A program made the translations under genes and the position numbers. This document shows positions 1 to 6,465 of a stretch of DNA of 6,616 nt, in pieces (position 1 is the stretch's first letter; each line of letters begins with the position of its first letter). Origin of the DNA: UMGS1840 sp964537245 (GTDB lineage Bacteria > Bacillota > Clostridia > UMGS1840); the NCBI GenBank assembly GCA_964537245.1, contig CAZHZL010000104.1:1-6616 (forward strand), given 5' to 3'. The notes beneath the pieces were generated by a model. It was not told where the DNA came from. It made no database searches and saw only the letters and a list, made by a program, of their open reading frames with translations.

Positions 1-124
1 GTTGTTCTCGTATCATTTTGGCATCAGCCTTTTGCTCTACCAACCTGAATACTTCTACAAACACGGCACTTTCAATTCCATATTTGTCGCCATACATAAT
101 TTCTTCCAATGTGTACTTAGCCAT
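1..124 (-). CDS. Partial small protein of unknown function (N-terminal 41 residues)
   Basis: A minus-strand reading frame starts with ATG at 122-124 and stays open to the window edge, giving 41 residues beginning MAKYTLEEIMYGDKYG. The product is rich in charged residues, has no signal peptide or membrane segment, and looks mostly helical. The gene call rests mainly on the ribosome binding site at 130-140, which matches the end of 16S rRNA over 11 bases and sits 5 bases before the ATG. I do not recognise the family and assign no function. It follows the radical SAM gene by 63 bases, a larger gap than any within the upstream run, so it may have its own promoter (151-179). The C-terminus lies outside the window. 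Confidence 0.75.
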   Translation of the reverse strand, partial: MAKYTLEEIMYGDKYGIESAVFVEVFRLVEQKADAKMIREQ

Positions 125-129
125 TTGTG

Positions 130-140
130 TCACCTCCTTT
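130..140 (-). promoter_or_regulatory. Near-perfect Shine-Dalgarno site of the partial gene
   Basis: On the minus strand the bases read AAAGGAGGTGA, an 11-base match to the anti-Shine-Dalgarno end of 16S rRNA, followed by CACAA and ATG. It is clearly the strongest binding site in the window. It fixes the start of the small downstream gene and suggests efficient translation. Confidence 0.85.
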
Positions 141-150
141 GGCAACACAA

Positions 151-179
151 ACAGTATCACAAGAAGTTGAGTAAGTCAA
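151..179 (-). promoter_or_regulatory. Possible promoter for the left-edge gene
   Basis: On the minus strand TTGACT (174-179) is a good -35 element. Two overlapping -10 candidates follow: TACTGT (151-156) at a 17-base spacing, and GATACT (153-158) at 15 bases with an upstream TG (extended -10). Neither is ideal, so this is a tentative call. It is supported by the 63-base gap and by the strong ribosome binding site just downstream. A small inverted repeat (166-180) overlaps the -35. Confidence 0.35.
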
Positions 180-180
180 C
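166..180. repeat. Short inverted repeat overlapping a -35 element
   Basis: GTTGA and TCAAC flank a 5-base centre. The arms are only 5 bases and no T-run follows, so this is not a convincing terminator. It could be an operator for the downstream gene because it covers the TTGACT element, but a repeat this short also occurs by chance. Confidence 0.25.
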
Positions 181-187
181 AAAGGAA

Positions 188-955
188 TTAGTTTTGTTCA
201 GTTATAGTTCCATTTTTTATGTGATATGAGATGTTTCTCTCATTGCAGAAATCAATAACAGTTTTAGCAGTTTTATTAAAGAAATCTTTATGTTTTTTAT
301 ATTCTGAGACTTTCTTGTTATAATGAATTCTCCCAAATATAATTTTATCACAGAAACTAACTTCATTTAGAATGTCAATGATATTTTGTTCTATGAAATT
401 AGGGGTAGGATATGGTTCTATGCTTACCCATGTCTTACATCCTAATCTATGCAATGTCTTCAGAGACTCAATTCTTTCTGCAAATGTTGCCGAATTAGGC
501 TCATATTCTTTTCTAAAATCTTCACTCAAAGAAACCAAGGTTATGCCATATTCATTATCTGAAGATAATTGGGCAAGTTCTTTAGGTAAAATTCCTTTAG
601 TTAAAACTGTACACTTTATTCCTTCTGCGTTTAATTTTTTGATAATCTTAATACTCATGTCTGACACTTCGTCATATCCGTACATAAAAGGATCTGATGT
701 AAAACACAAATGTACAGAATTAATTTTTTCCTTAAATCTTGGTATTTCTTTGTTCAATATTTCTAATGCATTATCGACAAGTTTAGGTTTACACCACTCA
801 TCGTATGTTTTAACTTTCCCAAACCGTTTAGCCATCGACATTGCATAGCAAGGATATTTGCAGCCATGTGAACACCCTTGAATATGATTAATAGTATAAT
901 CTCCATATTCAACACCGGTTTTATATAATAAAGTTTTTCTATTTATTTTATCCAT
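188..955 (-). CDS. Radical-SAM-like protein (spore photoproduct lyase type) with variant CX3CX3C motif; TcmP partner
   Basis: The 255-residue product resembles radical SAM enzymes of the SplB/COG1533 type. Seen directly: the cysteine motif CSHGCKYPC, with Cys28, Cys32 and Cys36 and a CX3CX3C spacing confirmed at the codon level. Canonical members have CX3CX2C, followed by CYA; here a proline is inserted before CYA. Further SplB-like stretches are FTSDPF (85-90), VLTKG (117-121), SLSED with a downstream EPNS (142-155), and VSIEP (177-181). The family normally binds a 4Fe-4S cluster and cleaves SAM; whether this variant still does is unknown. I chose the ATG at 955 because TGAGGT (961-966) lies 5 bases upstream. 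A GTG at 967 would add four residues and overlap the TcmP stop, but its binding site is poor. The gene follows TcmP by 8 bases, so the two are very likely cotranslated. Substrate unknown. Confidence 0.82.
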   Translation of the reverse strand: MDKINRKTLLYKTGVEYGDYTINHIQGCSHGCKYPCYAMSMAKRFGKVKTYDEWCKPKLVDNALEILNKEIPRFKEKINSVHLCFTSDPFMYGYDEVSDMSIKIIKKLNAEGIKCTVLTKGILPKELAQLSSDNEYGITLVSLSEDFRKEYEPNSATFAERIESLKTLHRLGCKTWVSIEPYPTPNFIEQNIIDILNEVSFCDKIIFGRIHYNKKVSEYKKHKDFFNKTAKTVIDFCNERNISYHIKNGTITEQN

Positions 956-960
956 CGCAA

Positions 961-966
961 ACCTCA
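961..966 (-). promoter_or_regulatory. Ribosome binding site deciding the radical SAM gene start
   Basis: TGAGGT on the minus strand contains the TGA stop codon of the upstream TcmP gene and lies 5 bases before the ATG at 955. It supports that ATG over the in-frame GTG at 967 and implies translational coupling of the pair. Confidence 0.6.
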
Positions 967-2055
967 CAAAACTTCTATAATGTCACTTTCCTTATATCTT
1001 CCTCTCATAGAAGAAACTCTTGTGACCTTCACCTTACCAACTTGTTCAAGTTCAACTAATGCTTGACTCAAATCTTTACTCGTATATGCTATGTCTTCAA
1101 CCACGTCACTCCATAATTTCTCAAAAGAAATTTTCTTGCCTTTATATTTAATTAAACACAATTTATAAATTTCTTCTGATTTAAAGCAACTAAGATCCCA
1201 AAAAGATATTTCTTTGTTATTTTTTCCTAAATACTGAACTCGTCCGTTATTAACACCTGCGAAAGCATCTTTCATCAACGTAATACCATCTATGTGGTTT
1301 GTAGCATGAAACAAATAATAATATGTTTGATCTTTATTGGGATAACACAATCGATATGGAAAGACATATTTAGCTTTAGTTACTTCTTTTATTTTTTCTC
1401 TGAATATCTTGACTAAAAAATCTTCCCGTTCTTTTTCTTTCATGTTAAGAGCTTGTTTCCACTTATCACTCCCAAAAAAATTGGTATATGCGGTTTCCAA
1501 CTTTGGAAGTGATAAAAATCTATTAATGAAATCAAACATAAAATTTAATATAATTTCATTTCCTTGCCCTTTCATTAAATATGAAAGACTGTTAATGCAA
1601 AAATTAAATCCAAATGGATCTATTAAGAATAATGTTGGATAATTATTATAATACTTTGAAACTGCGTCGTCTATTATCACATCCTCAAAGGTTTTATTAT
1701 GAGTCATAATCTTAGGGTTACCACAATCATCAAGAACTTCTAAAAAATTATCATAATTCTTTTTGGCAATCTCGCAGTAATATATTCCTGTTTTGGTTTT
1801 TCTGTTTTTGTTAATCTCATCAGCAACACTTTTAACGATAATAGAAGAACCGAAAGAAAGATTTCCATCATCATTTAAATATGCACCACAGCCACCATGA
1901 CAATCAAAAAACAATGTGTTTTTTCTATATCCCAACTTAGAAATCCAAATTTTTGTATATGATTCTAAAACTTTATGTTTGATTTGTGTCTGTTCTTCAT
2001 AAGGCCATGCAAAATATTTTTTTCCTTCAATCTGTATTTCTTTAGGTTTACTCAT
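964..2055 (-). CDS. tcmP: Three-Cys-motif partner protein TcmP (methyltransferase-like fold)
   Basis: The 363-residue product matches the TcmP family, named for occurring beside radical-SAM-like proteins with a three-cysteine motif; that partner is the next gene. Seen directly: an N-terminal KHKVLESYTKIWISKLG-type helix (26-42), a glycine-rich loop FDCHGGCGAY (50-59) followed by GSS (69-71), an acidic strand end YYCEIAKKN (92-100), and LFLIDPFGF (142-150). These resemble SAM-binding loop, ribose-binding acid and DPPF-like motifs of Rossmann methyltransferases. Residues from about 305 to 363 look like a winged-helix domain with a basic, serine-rich tip (RVSSMRGR). The start has AGGAG 6 bases upstream (2062-2066). 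The gene follows the flavin reductase by 14 bases. Hand counts on sampled lines give 17-32% GC, below its upstream neighbours. Biochemical activity has not been established as far as I know; SAM binding is inferred. Confidence 0.85.
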   Translation of the reverse strand: MSKPKEIQIEGKKYFAWPYEEQTQIKHKVLESYTKIWISKLGYRKNTLFFDCHGGCGAYLNDDGNLSFGSSIIVKSVADEINKNRKTKTGIYYCEIAKKNYDNFLEVLDDCGNPKIMTHNKTFEDVIIDDAVSKYYNNYPTLFLIDPFGFNFCINSLSYLMKGQGNEIILNFMFDFINRFLSLPKLETAYTNFFGSDKWKQALNMKEKEREDFLVKIFREKIKEVTKAKYVFPYRLCYPNKDQTYYYLFHATNHIDGITLMKDAFAGVNNGRVQYLGKNNKEISFWDLSCFKSEEIYKLCLIKYKGKKISFEKLWSDVVEDIAYTSKDLSQALVELEQVGKVKVTRVSSMRGRYKESDIIEVL

Positions 2056-2069
2056 ATCCTTCTCCTATA

Positions 2070-2630
2070 TCATTTCAAATTCATCCCATCACTAAAAGCC
2101 TTGCCAACCACATCACCAATCTTACGGTATGTATGATGTACCGGATCGTAAGTGATAGGGCTGAATTTATTCAAATCAATTTTGCCATTTTCATCAAGAA
2201 TTCTTTCATCTGCGCAAACATTAACTATTTCACCAACAAGTCTGCAAGTTTCTTCATCATAGCTGATAAGTTTACATTCAATTGCCATAGGCAGTTCATC
2301 AAAAAGTGGAGCGTCTACAAATTCACTCTTTGTGATGTGCCAACCGGCTTTTTCTATTTTGTCATGTTCTTTATTGCCGGAAACTATGCCAACATAGTCG
2401 CAAGCTACAACATTTTCTGCATCTGCAATACTTACGGTAAACGCACCTGTTTTAACAACATTCTTTGCTGTCTTGTGTCCATCATCAACACAAATAGAAA
2501 TCTGTGTTTCCTCGCTGATACCACCCCATGCAGCATTCATAGCGTTCGGTTTTCCGTTTTCATCATATGTTCCGATAATCAATACCGGCATTGGATATAA
2601 AATCGCTTTCGCTCCAAAATTCTTTCTCAT
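2070..2630 (-). CDS. Flavin reductase family protein (flavoredoxin-like, FMN-binding split barrel)
   Basis: The 186-residue cytosolic protein has the length and layout of flavoredoxin-like proteins, which bind FMN and pass electrons from or to flavin. Seen directly: YPMPVLIIGTYDENGKPNAMNAAWGG (12-37, the first barrel strands and flavin-contacting loop), a middle ICVDDGHKTAKNV (47-59) followed by FTVSIA (64-69), and a C-terminal YRKIGDVVGKAFSDG (168-182), an ending typical of this group in anaerobes. The start codon overlaps the stop of the upstream Spx-like gene by 4 bases (ATGA), with GGAG 9 bases before it, so translation is probably coupled. The electron donor and acceptor cannot be read from sequence. 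Pairing with a thiol-redox protein suggests a redox role. Related split-barrel oxidases are the main alternative. Confidence 0.85.
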   Translation of the reverse strand: MRKNFGAKAILYPMPVLIIGTYDENGKPNAMNAAWGGISEETQISICVDDGHKTAKNVVKTGAFTVSIADAENVVACDYVGIVSGNKEHDKIEKAGWHITKSEFVDAPLFDELPMAIECKLISYDEETCRLVGEIVNVCADERILDENGKIDLNKFSPITYDPVHHTYRKIGDVVGKAFSDGMNLK

Positions 2631-2977
2631 AACTTTTTACTCCATTCACTTTCTTTGAAACCAACCAAAACAAAATCTTTGCCTATCACAAGTGGACGTT
2701 TTACGAGCATTCCGTCTGTGGCAAGTAACTTTAATTGTTCTTCCTCTGACATAGTAGGGAGCTTGTCCTTAAGTTCCATTAATTTATATAAAAGACCAGA
2801 TGTGTTAAAGAATTTCTTCAACAGAAGCCCGCTCATTTTGTACCACATAGACAATTCCTCAAAACTCGGATTATCTTCTTTTATATTACGAAGTTCGTAC
2901 TCTATATTGTTGTCATCAAGCCATTTCTTTGCCTTCTGACAAGTTGTACATTTTGGATAACAAATAAATTCCATCAT
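2627..2977 (-). CDS. Spx/ArsC-family thioredoxin-fold protein
   Basis: The 116-residue protein belongs to the Spx/ArsC/YffB family. Seen directly: CYPKCTTCQKAKKWL (6-20) with a CXXC at Cys10 and Cys13, as in Spx-like proteins; FFNTSG (56-61); LPTMSEEEQ (73-81); DGMLVKRPLVIG (88-99) with the conserved arginine Arg94. Family members are either arsenate reductases using a cysteine thiol, or redox-sensing regulators binding RNA polymerase. Annotation pipelines often call this subgroup arsenate reductase, but nothing nearby concerns arsenic (no arsR, arsB or acr3), so a thiol-redox role is more likely. I chose the ATG at 2977 because AAGGAGA (2983-2989) ends 5 bases before it; the next codon is also ATG. 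A GTG at 2998 would overlap the Nudix gene and lie upstream of that site. It overlaps the next gene by 4 bases. Confidence 0.85.
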   Translation of the reverse strand: MMEFICYPKCTTCQKAKKWLDDNNIEYELRNIKEDNPSFEELSMWYKMSGLLLKKFFNTSGLLYKLMELKDKLPTMSEEEQLKLLATDGMLVKRPLVIGKDFVLVGFKESEWSKKL

Positions 2978-2982
2978 AAAAG

Positions 2983-2989
2983 TCTCCTT
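2983..2989 (-). promoter_or_regulatory. Ribosome binding site deciding the Spx-like gene start
   Basis: AAGGAGA on the minus strand fills the 13-base gap after the Nudix stop codon (2991-2993) and is 5 bases from the ATG at 2977. It excludes the longer in-frame GTG start at 2998, which lies upstream of it. Confidence 0.75.
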
Positions 2990-2990
2990 C

Positions 2991-3377
2991 CTAACCACAA
3001 ACAGATTTTATTTTCTCTAATATCTCTATGTCTGCTGGACAAAAATCATAGTTATCAATTTCTGATACTTTTATCCACTTTATATCATGATGTTCAAGTT
3101 TTTGAGGAACTCCTTCTGCAATAGTAGCATTAAACAAAGTCAAATGCACAATAATATCAGGGTATTCATGCACAACATCCATAAACACATGACCAACAGA
3201 AAGAGTAACATCAAGTTCCTCTTGGCATTCACGGATAAGCGCCTGTTCTTTTGTTTCGCCAGACTCAACTTTACCACCAACAAACTCCCACAACAATGCT
3301 CTTGCTTTATGCGCAGGACGTTGGCATATCATAAATCTATCTTTATCCCATATAAGGGCCGCAACTACTTCAATCAT
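2991..3377 (-). CDS. MutT-like Nudix hydrolase ((deoxy)nucleoside triphosphate pyrophosphohydrolase)
   Basis: The 128-residue protein has the usual MutT length. The Nudix box is complete: Gly35, five residues, Glu41, seven residues, Arg49-Glu50, then Glu53-Glu54. The last conserved glycine is replaced by Asp56 (EELDV), a change tolerated in this group. Before the box stand CQRPAHK (18-24) and WEFVGG (30-35), where most MutT proteins have WEFPGG. The tail HHDIKWIKVSEIDNY followed by PADIEIL (96-120) is also MutT-like. The family hydrolyses nucleoside triphosphates, often oxidised or non-canonical, to the monophosphate and pyrophosphate using Mg2+. The exact substrate (8-oxo-dGTP, CTP or another) cannot be told. 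The start codon overlaps the helicase stop by 4 bases (ATGA) and has only a weak AGAA-type binding site, so translation probably depends on termination of the helicase. Confidence 0.9.
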   Translation of the reverse strand: MIEVVAALIWDKDRFMICQRPAHKARALLWEFVGGKVESGETKEQALIRECQEELDVTLSVGHVFMDVVHEYPDIIVHLTLFNATIAEGVPQKLEHHDIKWIKVSEIDNYDFCPADIEILEKIKSVCG

Positions 3378-5503
3378 ATTTCTTCAATTCCCAAACCCTT
3401 CAAATACTCATACGTGCCATCATAGTACTCTGGAAGACGTGTAGTATCCTCCCAAAAGCCGCTCAAAGTCTTATTAGAGTTGCCCCTAGGAACACAAATT
3501 ACCATTCCTGACCTCGCTCGTGTCAGAAGCACACGATAAGCATTCAACATATATTTGCGTAGTTCTTGTTTGCTTTCGCTGATTGGCAGTTGTTCATTCC
3601 ACTTTGTTGTTCCGTTAAACTTATAAAAACGCCATTCTTCATTATCAAATCGCATATCTGCATCCCAGAGCAAACAGGTGTAATCAAGTTCCAAACCTTG
3701 AACTTGTATTTCTGTTGCGGCGTCTTCAAGATAATTTGATGACTTTGTATTAGCCTTATCATCTAAGAACCAGTGAACTGCATTTTCATCGCCTGAAGGC
3801 AGTATATGTATTCCCAAAGGCTTAAAACGTGCTGATTCTTTTGTTACAAGAACACCTGTGCGTTCTGTTCCTCTTACCTTGCTATGTAACCAATTCTTTG
3901 CTTTTTCCATGTCTCTTGTCAAAACAATCGGATACTTGTCCTTAATTTCTTTATATAATTCTGATGCTTTATTAGGTTCAATCGCCAACAAAGCATGAAC
4001 AAAAGCAGAAAGTTTTTCAGCTCTATAAGAACGAAGAGAAACGCCAAGATGCAAACTGTCAGAATATGTAACGTTTTTATTCTTTTCAAGTAAATCGTTT
4101 ACCTTTCCTTCAGCATACTCCGCTTCTGTTAGTTTCGGTGAAATGTAAACCTTCCAATGAGGAAATCTATCATTTAACGCATCAATCCATTCGGATATAC
4201 CTGCTTCACCTGTATTAATTTCCTGTCCGCCACCAACAAGGCATACAATGGTTGCCCAGTCTTCTCGCTGGTCAAGAGACCATATTAGGAATGCGGCTTC
4301 AGACATCGGAAAATTAGGAACTTTTAATTTGTTACCATAAGTTCCACCTCTTTTGAGATAATCAGCAATTCTTTTATGTGTCCATGCACGTTGTGCTTCA
4401 TCGAAAATTGCAACGTGTTCAACTTCACCGTATCCAGACTCAGCTTGTTTTATTGCCTTTTCAGGATCTATCTCTAAGACTCCGTTTTCTACGGGGTTCT
4501 TTATTTTTGCTAACATGTTATCACGATAACGGTGAATTATCTGAATGAATTTCCCCACCTCACGGCGAGAGTCTGTCAGTTTTTTGCCCTTACATTTTTG
4601 ATAATTATCTTGCGCAAGAGCTTCATTTAACACCGCTACCAAAGGTCCATTTCCAGAAAGATAAACAGCACCTTCATCTTCAACAGGTTCATCATTGCCT
4701 TGATAAGTTTGACGAACAGCAACATCAAGACCAACAAGCGTTTTCCCCGCCCCCGGAACTCCGGTTACAAAACAGATACTTTTTTCACCATTTGATTTAC
4801 TCTTCTGTATTACATCAATAATATACGCAATGGTTGTGTCAGTAGAAACTTTATCTGCCTCATGTCTTGTGATGTTTTCTACAGAATGACTTTCATATAG
4901 TGTTTTCGCAGCTTCAATGATTGTTGGAGTAGGAGCATATGGACTAATAGCCCAATTGTTATCTACGGGAGGCTCATCAGGAAATCTATCTAATACTTTT
5001 GTTATTAAATCGAAAATACCTGTTTCGCCTGTAACTAATGGGTTAACAACTCTATCATCATATACCGACATTTGAATATCCGTAGAACGGTCTGTGAACT
5101 TTGTGGCAACCAAAATCGGCACAATAAGGCTATCTTGGCTTAATTTATGGAAATTTTTCAAATCAAGAGCATAATCTAAAACCTGATCAATGTCTGCCTC
5201 AAGTATCTTTGATTCTCCAACTTTAAACTCAATACAGAAAACAATTCCACGGTAAAGAAGTACTACATCAATTCTTTTTCCCAAACGTGGTATATCATAC
5301 TCAAATATAATTTGACCATTATCGTCACTCAGCTTAGAAAGGACATTACGCATTACACTAATCTCTGATTTCCACGCCTCTCTTGTGGTCGTGAGTGCTT
5401 CACCGTGATAGTTATCACATAATATTCCAAATATAGAATTGATATCACTATATAAAAATGATGCCAAATCACTATTAAATAAACAACGCGGATTAGCATT
5501 CAT
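3374..5503 (-). CDS. Nuclease-helicase fusion: PD-(D/E)XK domain plus DUF2075 SF1 helicase
   Basis: The 709-residue protein has two domains. The N-terminal part (about 1-170) carries a PD-(D/E)XK nuclease signature: Asp79 in KRIDVVLL, Glu92 and Lys94 in CIEFKVGE, and Gln107/Tyr111 as the QxxxY element of RecB-type nucleases. The helicase follows: Walker A GVPGAGKT (248-255), Walker B IFDEAQRAW (366-374), a motif III-like VGGGQE (423-428), a LRSYR stretch (490-494), motif V-like EIQVQGLELD (598-607), and motif VI YRVLLTRARSG (656-666). All expected catalytic residues are present, so both activities are plausible. DUF2075 proteins are predicted ATP-driven DNA/RNA helicases. The start has AAGGGG (5513-5518) overlapping the Fic stop codon, 9 bases before the ATG, implying coupled translation with Fic. 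The domain plan recalls single-protein nuclease-helicase defence proteins; a defence role is inference. Repair or RNA processing are alternatives. Confidence 0.88.
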   Translation of the reverse strand: MNANPRCLFNSDLASFLYSDINSIFGILCDNYHGEALTTTREAWKSEISVMRNVLSKLSDDNGQIIFEYDIPRLGKRIDVVLLYRGIVFCIEFKVGESKILEADIDQVLDYALDLKNFHKLSQDSLIVPILVATKFTDRSTDIQMSVYDDRVVNPLVTGETGIFDLITKVLDRFPDEPPVDNNWAISPYAPTPTIIEAAKTLYESHSVENITRHEADKVSTDTTIAYIIDVIQKSKSNGEKSICFVTGVPGAGKTLVGLDVAVRQTYQGNDEPVEDEGAVYLSGNGPLVAVLNEALAQDNYQKCKGKKLTDSRREVGKFIQIIHRYRDNMLAKIKNPVENGVLEIDPEKAIKQAESGYGEVEHVAIFDEAQRAWTHKRIADYLKRGGTYGNKLKVPNFPMSEAAFLIWSLDQREDWATIVCLVGGGQEINTGEAGISEWIDALNDRFPHWKVYISPKLTEAEYAEGKVNDLLEKNKNVTYSDSLHLGVSLRSYRAEKLSAFVHALLAIEPNKASELYKEIKDKYPIVLTRDMEKAKNWLHSKVRGTERTGVLVTKESARFKPLGIHILPSGDENAVHWFLDDKANTKSSNYLEDAATEIQVQGLELDYTCLLWDADMRFDNEEWRFYKFNGTTKWNEQLPISESKQELRKYMLNAYRVLLTRARSGMVICVPRGNSNKTLSGFWEDTTRLPEYYDGTYEYLKGLGIEEI

Positions 5504-5512
5504 AACTAATAA

Positions 5513-5518
5513 CCCCTT
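5513..5518 (-). promoter_or_regulatory. Ribosome binding site of the nuclease-helicase, overlapping the Fic stop
   Basis: AAGGGG on the minus strand shares bases with the TAA of the Fic gene (5518-5520) and lies 9 bases before the helicase ATG. The arrangement suggests that ribosomes finishing Fic feed initiation of the helicase. Confidence 0.6.
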
Positions 5519-6435
5519 TATCTCAATATTTCCAAATATTGCTTAATTCGTTCAATCACATATTCTGCAACCAATTCCATCATCGGTTCTGCAGTATTAT
5601 TCTTATAGAATTCATCGAATGCAGCGTAGTATTTTTTTCTGTCTGTGAATTTTACATTAATTGCCGGGTATCCATTTTGGATAAGGTCGAGATTTAGAAG
5701 TAATCTTCCGCATCTGCCGTTACCGTCAATGAATGGGTGAATGCCCTCGAACTCAAGATGAAACCTTGCAATTCTCTCGATAGTATGCATTTTCTTTTTG
5801 CGTTTTTCATTTTCAGAGAGAAGTTCTGTCATTTTCGGTTCAATCATATAGGGTTGAACAGGTTTGGTATATGCACCCATAATGGTTACAGGAATTTTTC
5901 GGTATGTTCCCTTATCGTCAGGTCTGTTCATCAGCACAAGTGAATGAATATTTTTGATTACTGATTCACTGATTTTTGTATCCTTTGCAATATCCTCGAC
6001 ATAAAGGAATGCATCTCTATGTCCAACTGCTTCTAGATGGTCTTTCAAAGGTTTCTGGTCAATTGTCATACCTTCGAGTACCATTGCAGTTTCTTTCAAG
6101 GTAAGTGTATTGCCCTCTATTGCATTTGAGTTATAGGTAAAGTCCACCATAAATTGCTCACGAAGCCGTTCTGCTTCACCAGTAGTTAACGGTCTTTTAG
6201 CGTCGAGTTCTGCCTTTAATGCATCAATTTTTAAAAGGAGCGGAGACAATTCCTCCGGCATTGTAATTCCTTTAAGCGTTCTTGCATCAATTGGCTTTGG
6301 TGCATTTTCGGGAATCATATATAACTTCCCCTTTTGTACGACACCATCTATTCTGTTTTGAGCACACAAAAGTCTAACTCTGCGAGGCGAGAGACCCCAC
6401 TTTTCTGCAGCTTGAGAAACTTTAATATAATTCAT
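5518..6435 (-). CDS. Class II Fic-domain AMP-transferase with N-terminal helix-turn-helix
   Basis: The 305-residue protein begins with a MerR/excisionase-like helix-turn-helix (about 3-47: YIKVSQAAEKWGLSPRRVRLL, then KGKLYMIPENAPKP), a linker helix, and a Fic domain. Fic enzymes transfer AMP from ATP to a hydroxyl of a target protein. Seen directly: the inhibitory motif SNAIEG (103-108, the S/T-xxx-E-G/N form) N-terminal to the core, marking an autoinhibited class II Fic; a flap region near 180-200; and an intact active site HPFIDGNGRCGR (233-244) with His233, Asp237, Asn239, Arg241 and Arg244. The enzyme is therefore probably active once relieved of inhibition. Two ATGs in frame at 6477 and 6441 are rejected: 6477 lies within the promoter, and 6441 abuts the binding site AGAGGT (6442-6447), which is 6 bases from the ATG at 6435. 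First gene of the run; the N-terminal domain might bind its own promoter, which is inference. Target unknown. Confidence 0.92.
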   Translation of the reverse strand: MNYIKVSQAAEKWGLSPRRVRLLCAQNRIDGVVQKGKLYMIPENAPKPIDARTLKGITMPEELSPLLLKIDALKAELDAKRPLTTGEAERLREQFMVDFTYNSNAIEGNTLTLKETAMVLEGMTIDQKPLKDHLEAVGHRDAFLYVEDIAKDTKISESVIKNIHSLVLMNRPDDKGTYRKIPVTIMGAYTKPVQPYMIEPKMTELLSENEKRKKKMHTIERIARFHLEFEGIHPFIDGNGRCGRLLLNLDLIQNGYPAINVKFTDRKKYYAAFDEFYKNNTAEPMMELVAEYVIERIKQYLEILR

Positions 6436-6441
6436 AATCAT

Positions 6442-6447
6442 ACCTCT
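6442..6447 (-). promoter_or_regulatory. Ribosome binding site deciding the Fic start
   Basis: AGAGGT on the minus strand sits 6 bases before the ATG at 6435 and directly against the in-frame ATG at 6441. Proper spacing selects 6435. The farther ATG at 6475-6477 lies upstream of the predicted transcription start. Confidence 0.7.
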
Positions 6448-6465
6448 TTCGAGTTTGTTACACAT

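Larger units (their letters stand above)
188..6460 (-). other. Predicted seven-gene transcription unit
   Basis: Fic, nuclease-helicase, Nudix, Spx-like, flavin reductase, TcmP and radical SAM genes follow one another on the minus strand. In that order the junctions are 14-base gap, 4-base overlap, 13-base gap, 4-base overlap, 14-base gap and 8-base gap. No terminator-like hairpin with a T-run is visible between them. The promoter at 6466-6494 could serve all seven. Internal promoters, especially before TcmP, cannot be excluded. Confidence 0.7.

Noticed and set aside
2..229. Plus-strand open frame of 75 codons at the left edge
   Set aside because: It opposes the 41-residue minus-strand start, which has a near-perfect ribosome binding site; the plus-strand product is Phe/His-rich and unrecognisable.
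372..848. Plus-strand open frame of 158 codons
   Set aside because: It lies antisense inside the radical SAM gene, has no ribosome binding site I can see and no family features; the minus-strand frame carries the recognisable motifs.
2133..2600. Plus-strand open frame of 155 codons
   Set aside because: It is antisense to the flavin reductase and encodes a Phe/Cys/Asn-rich string typical of a shadow frame.
2627..2977. Arsenic resistance role for the ArsC-family protein
   Set aside because: No arsR, arsB, acr3 or arsA neighbour is present, and the CXXC arrangement matches the Spx-like branch.
3544..3762. Second minus-strand frame of 72 codons inside the helicase gene
   Set aside because: It is out of frame within helicase motifs V and VI, which are intact in the main frame; it does not indicate a frameshift.
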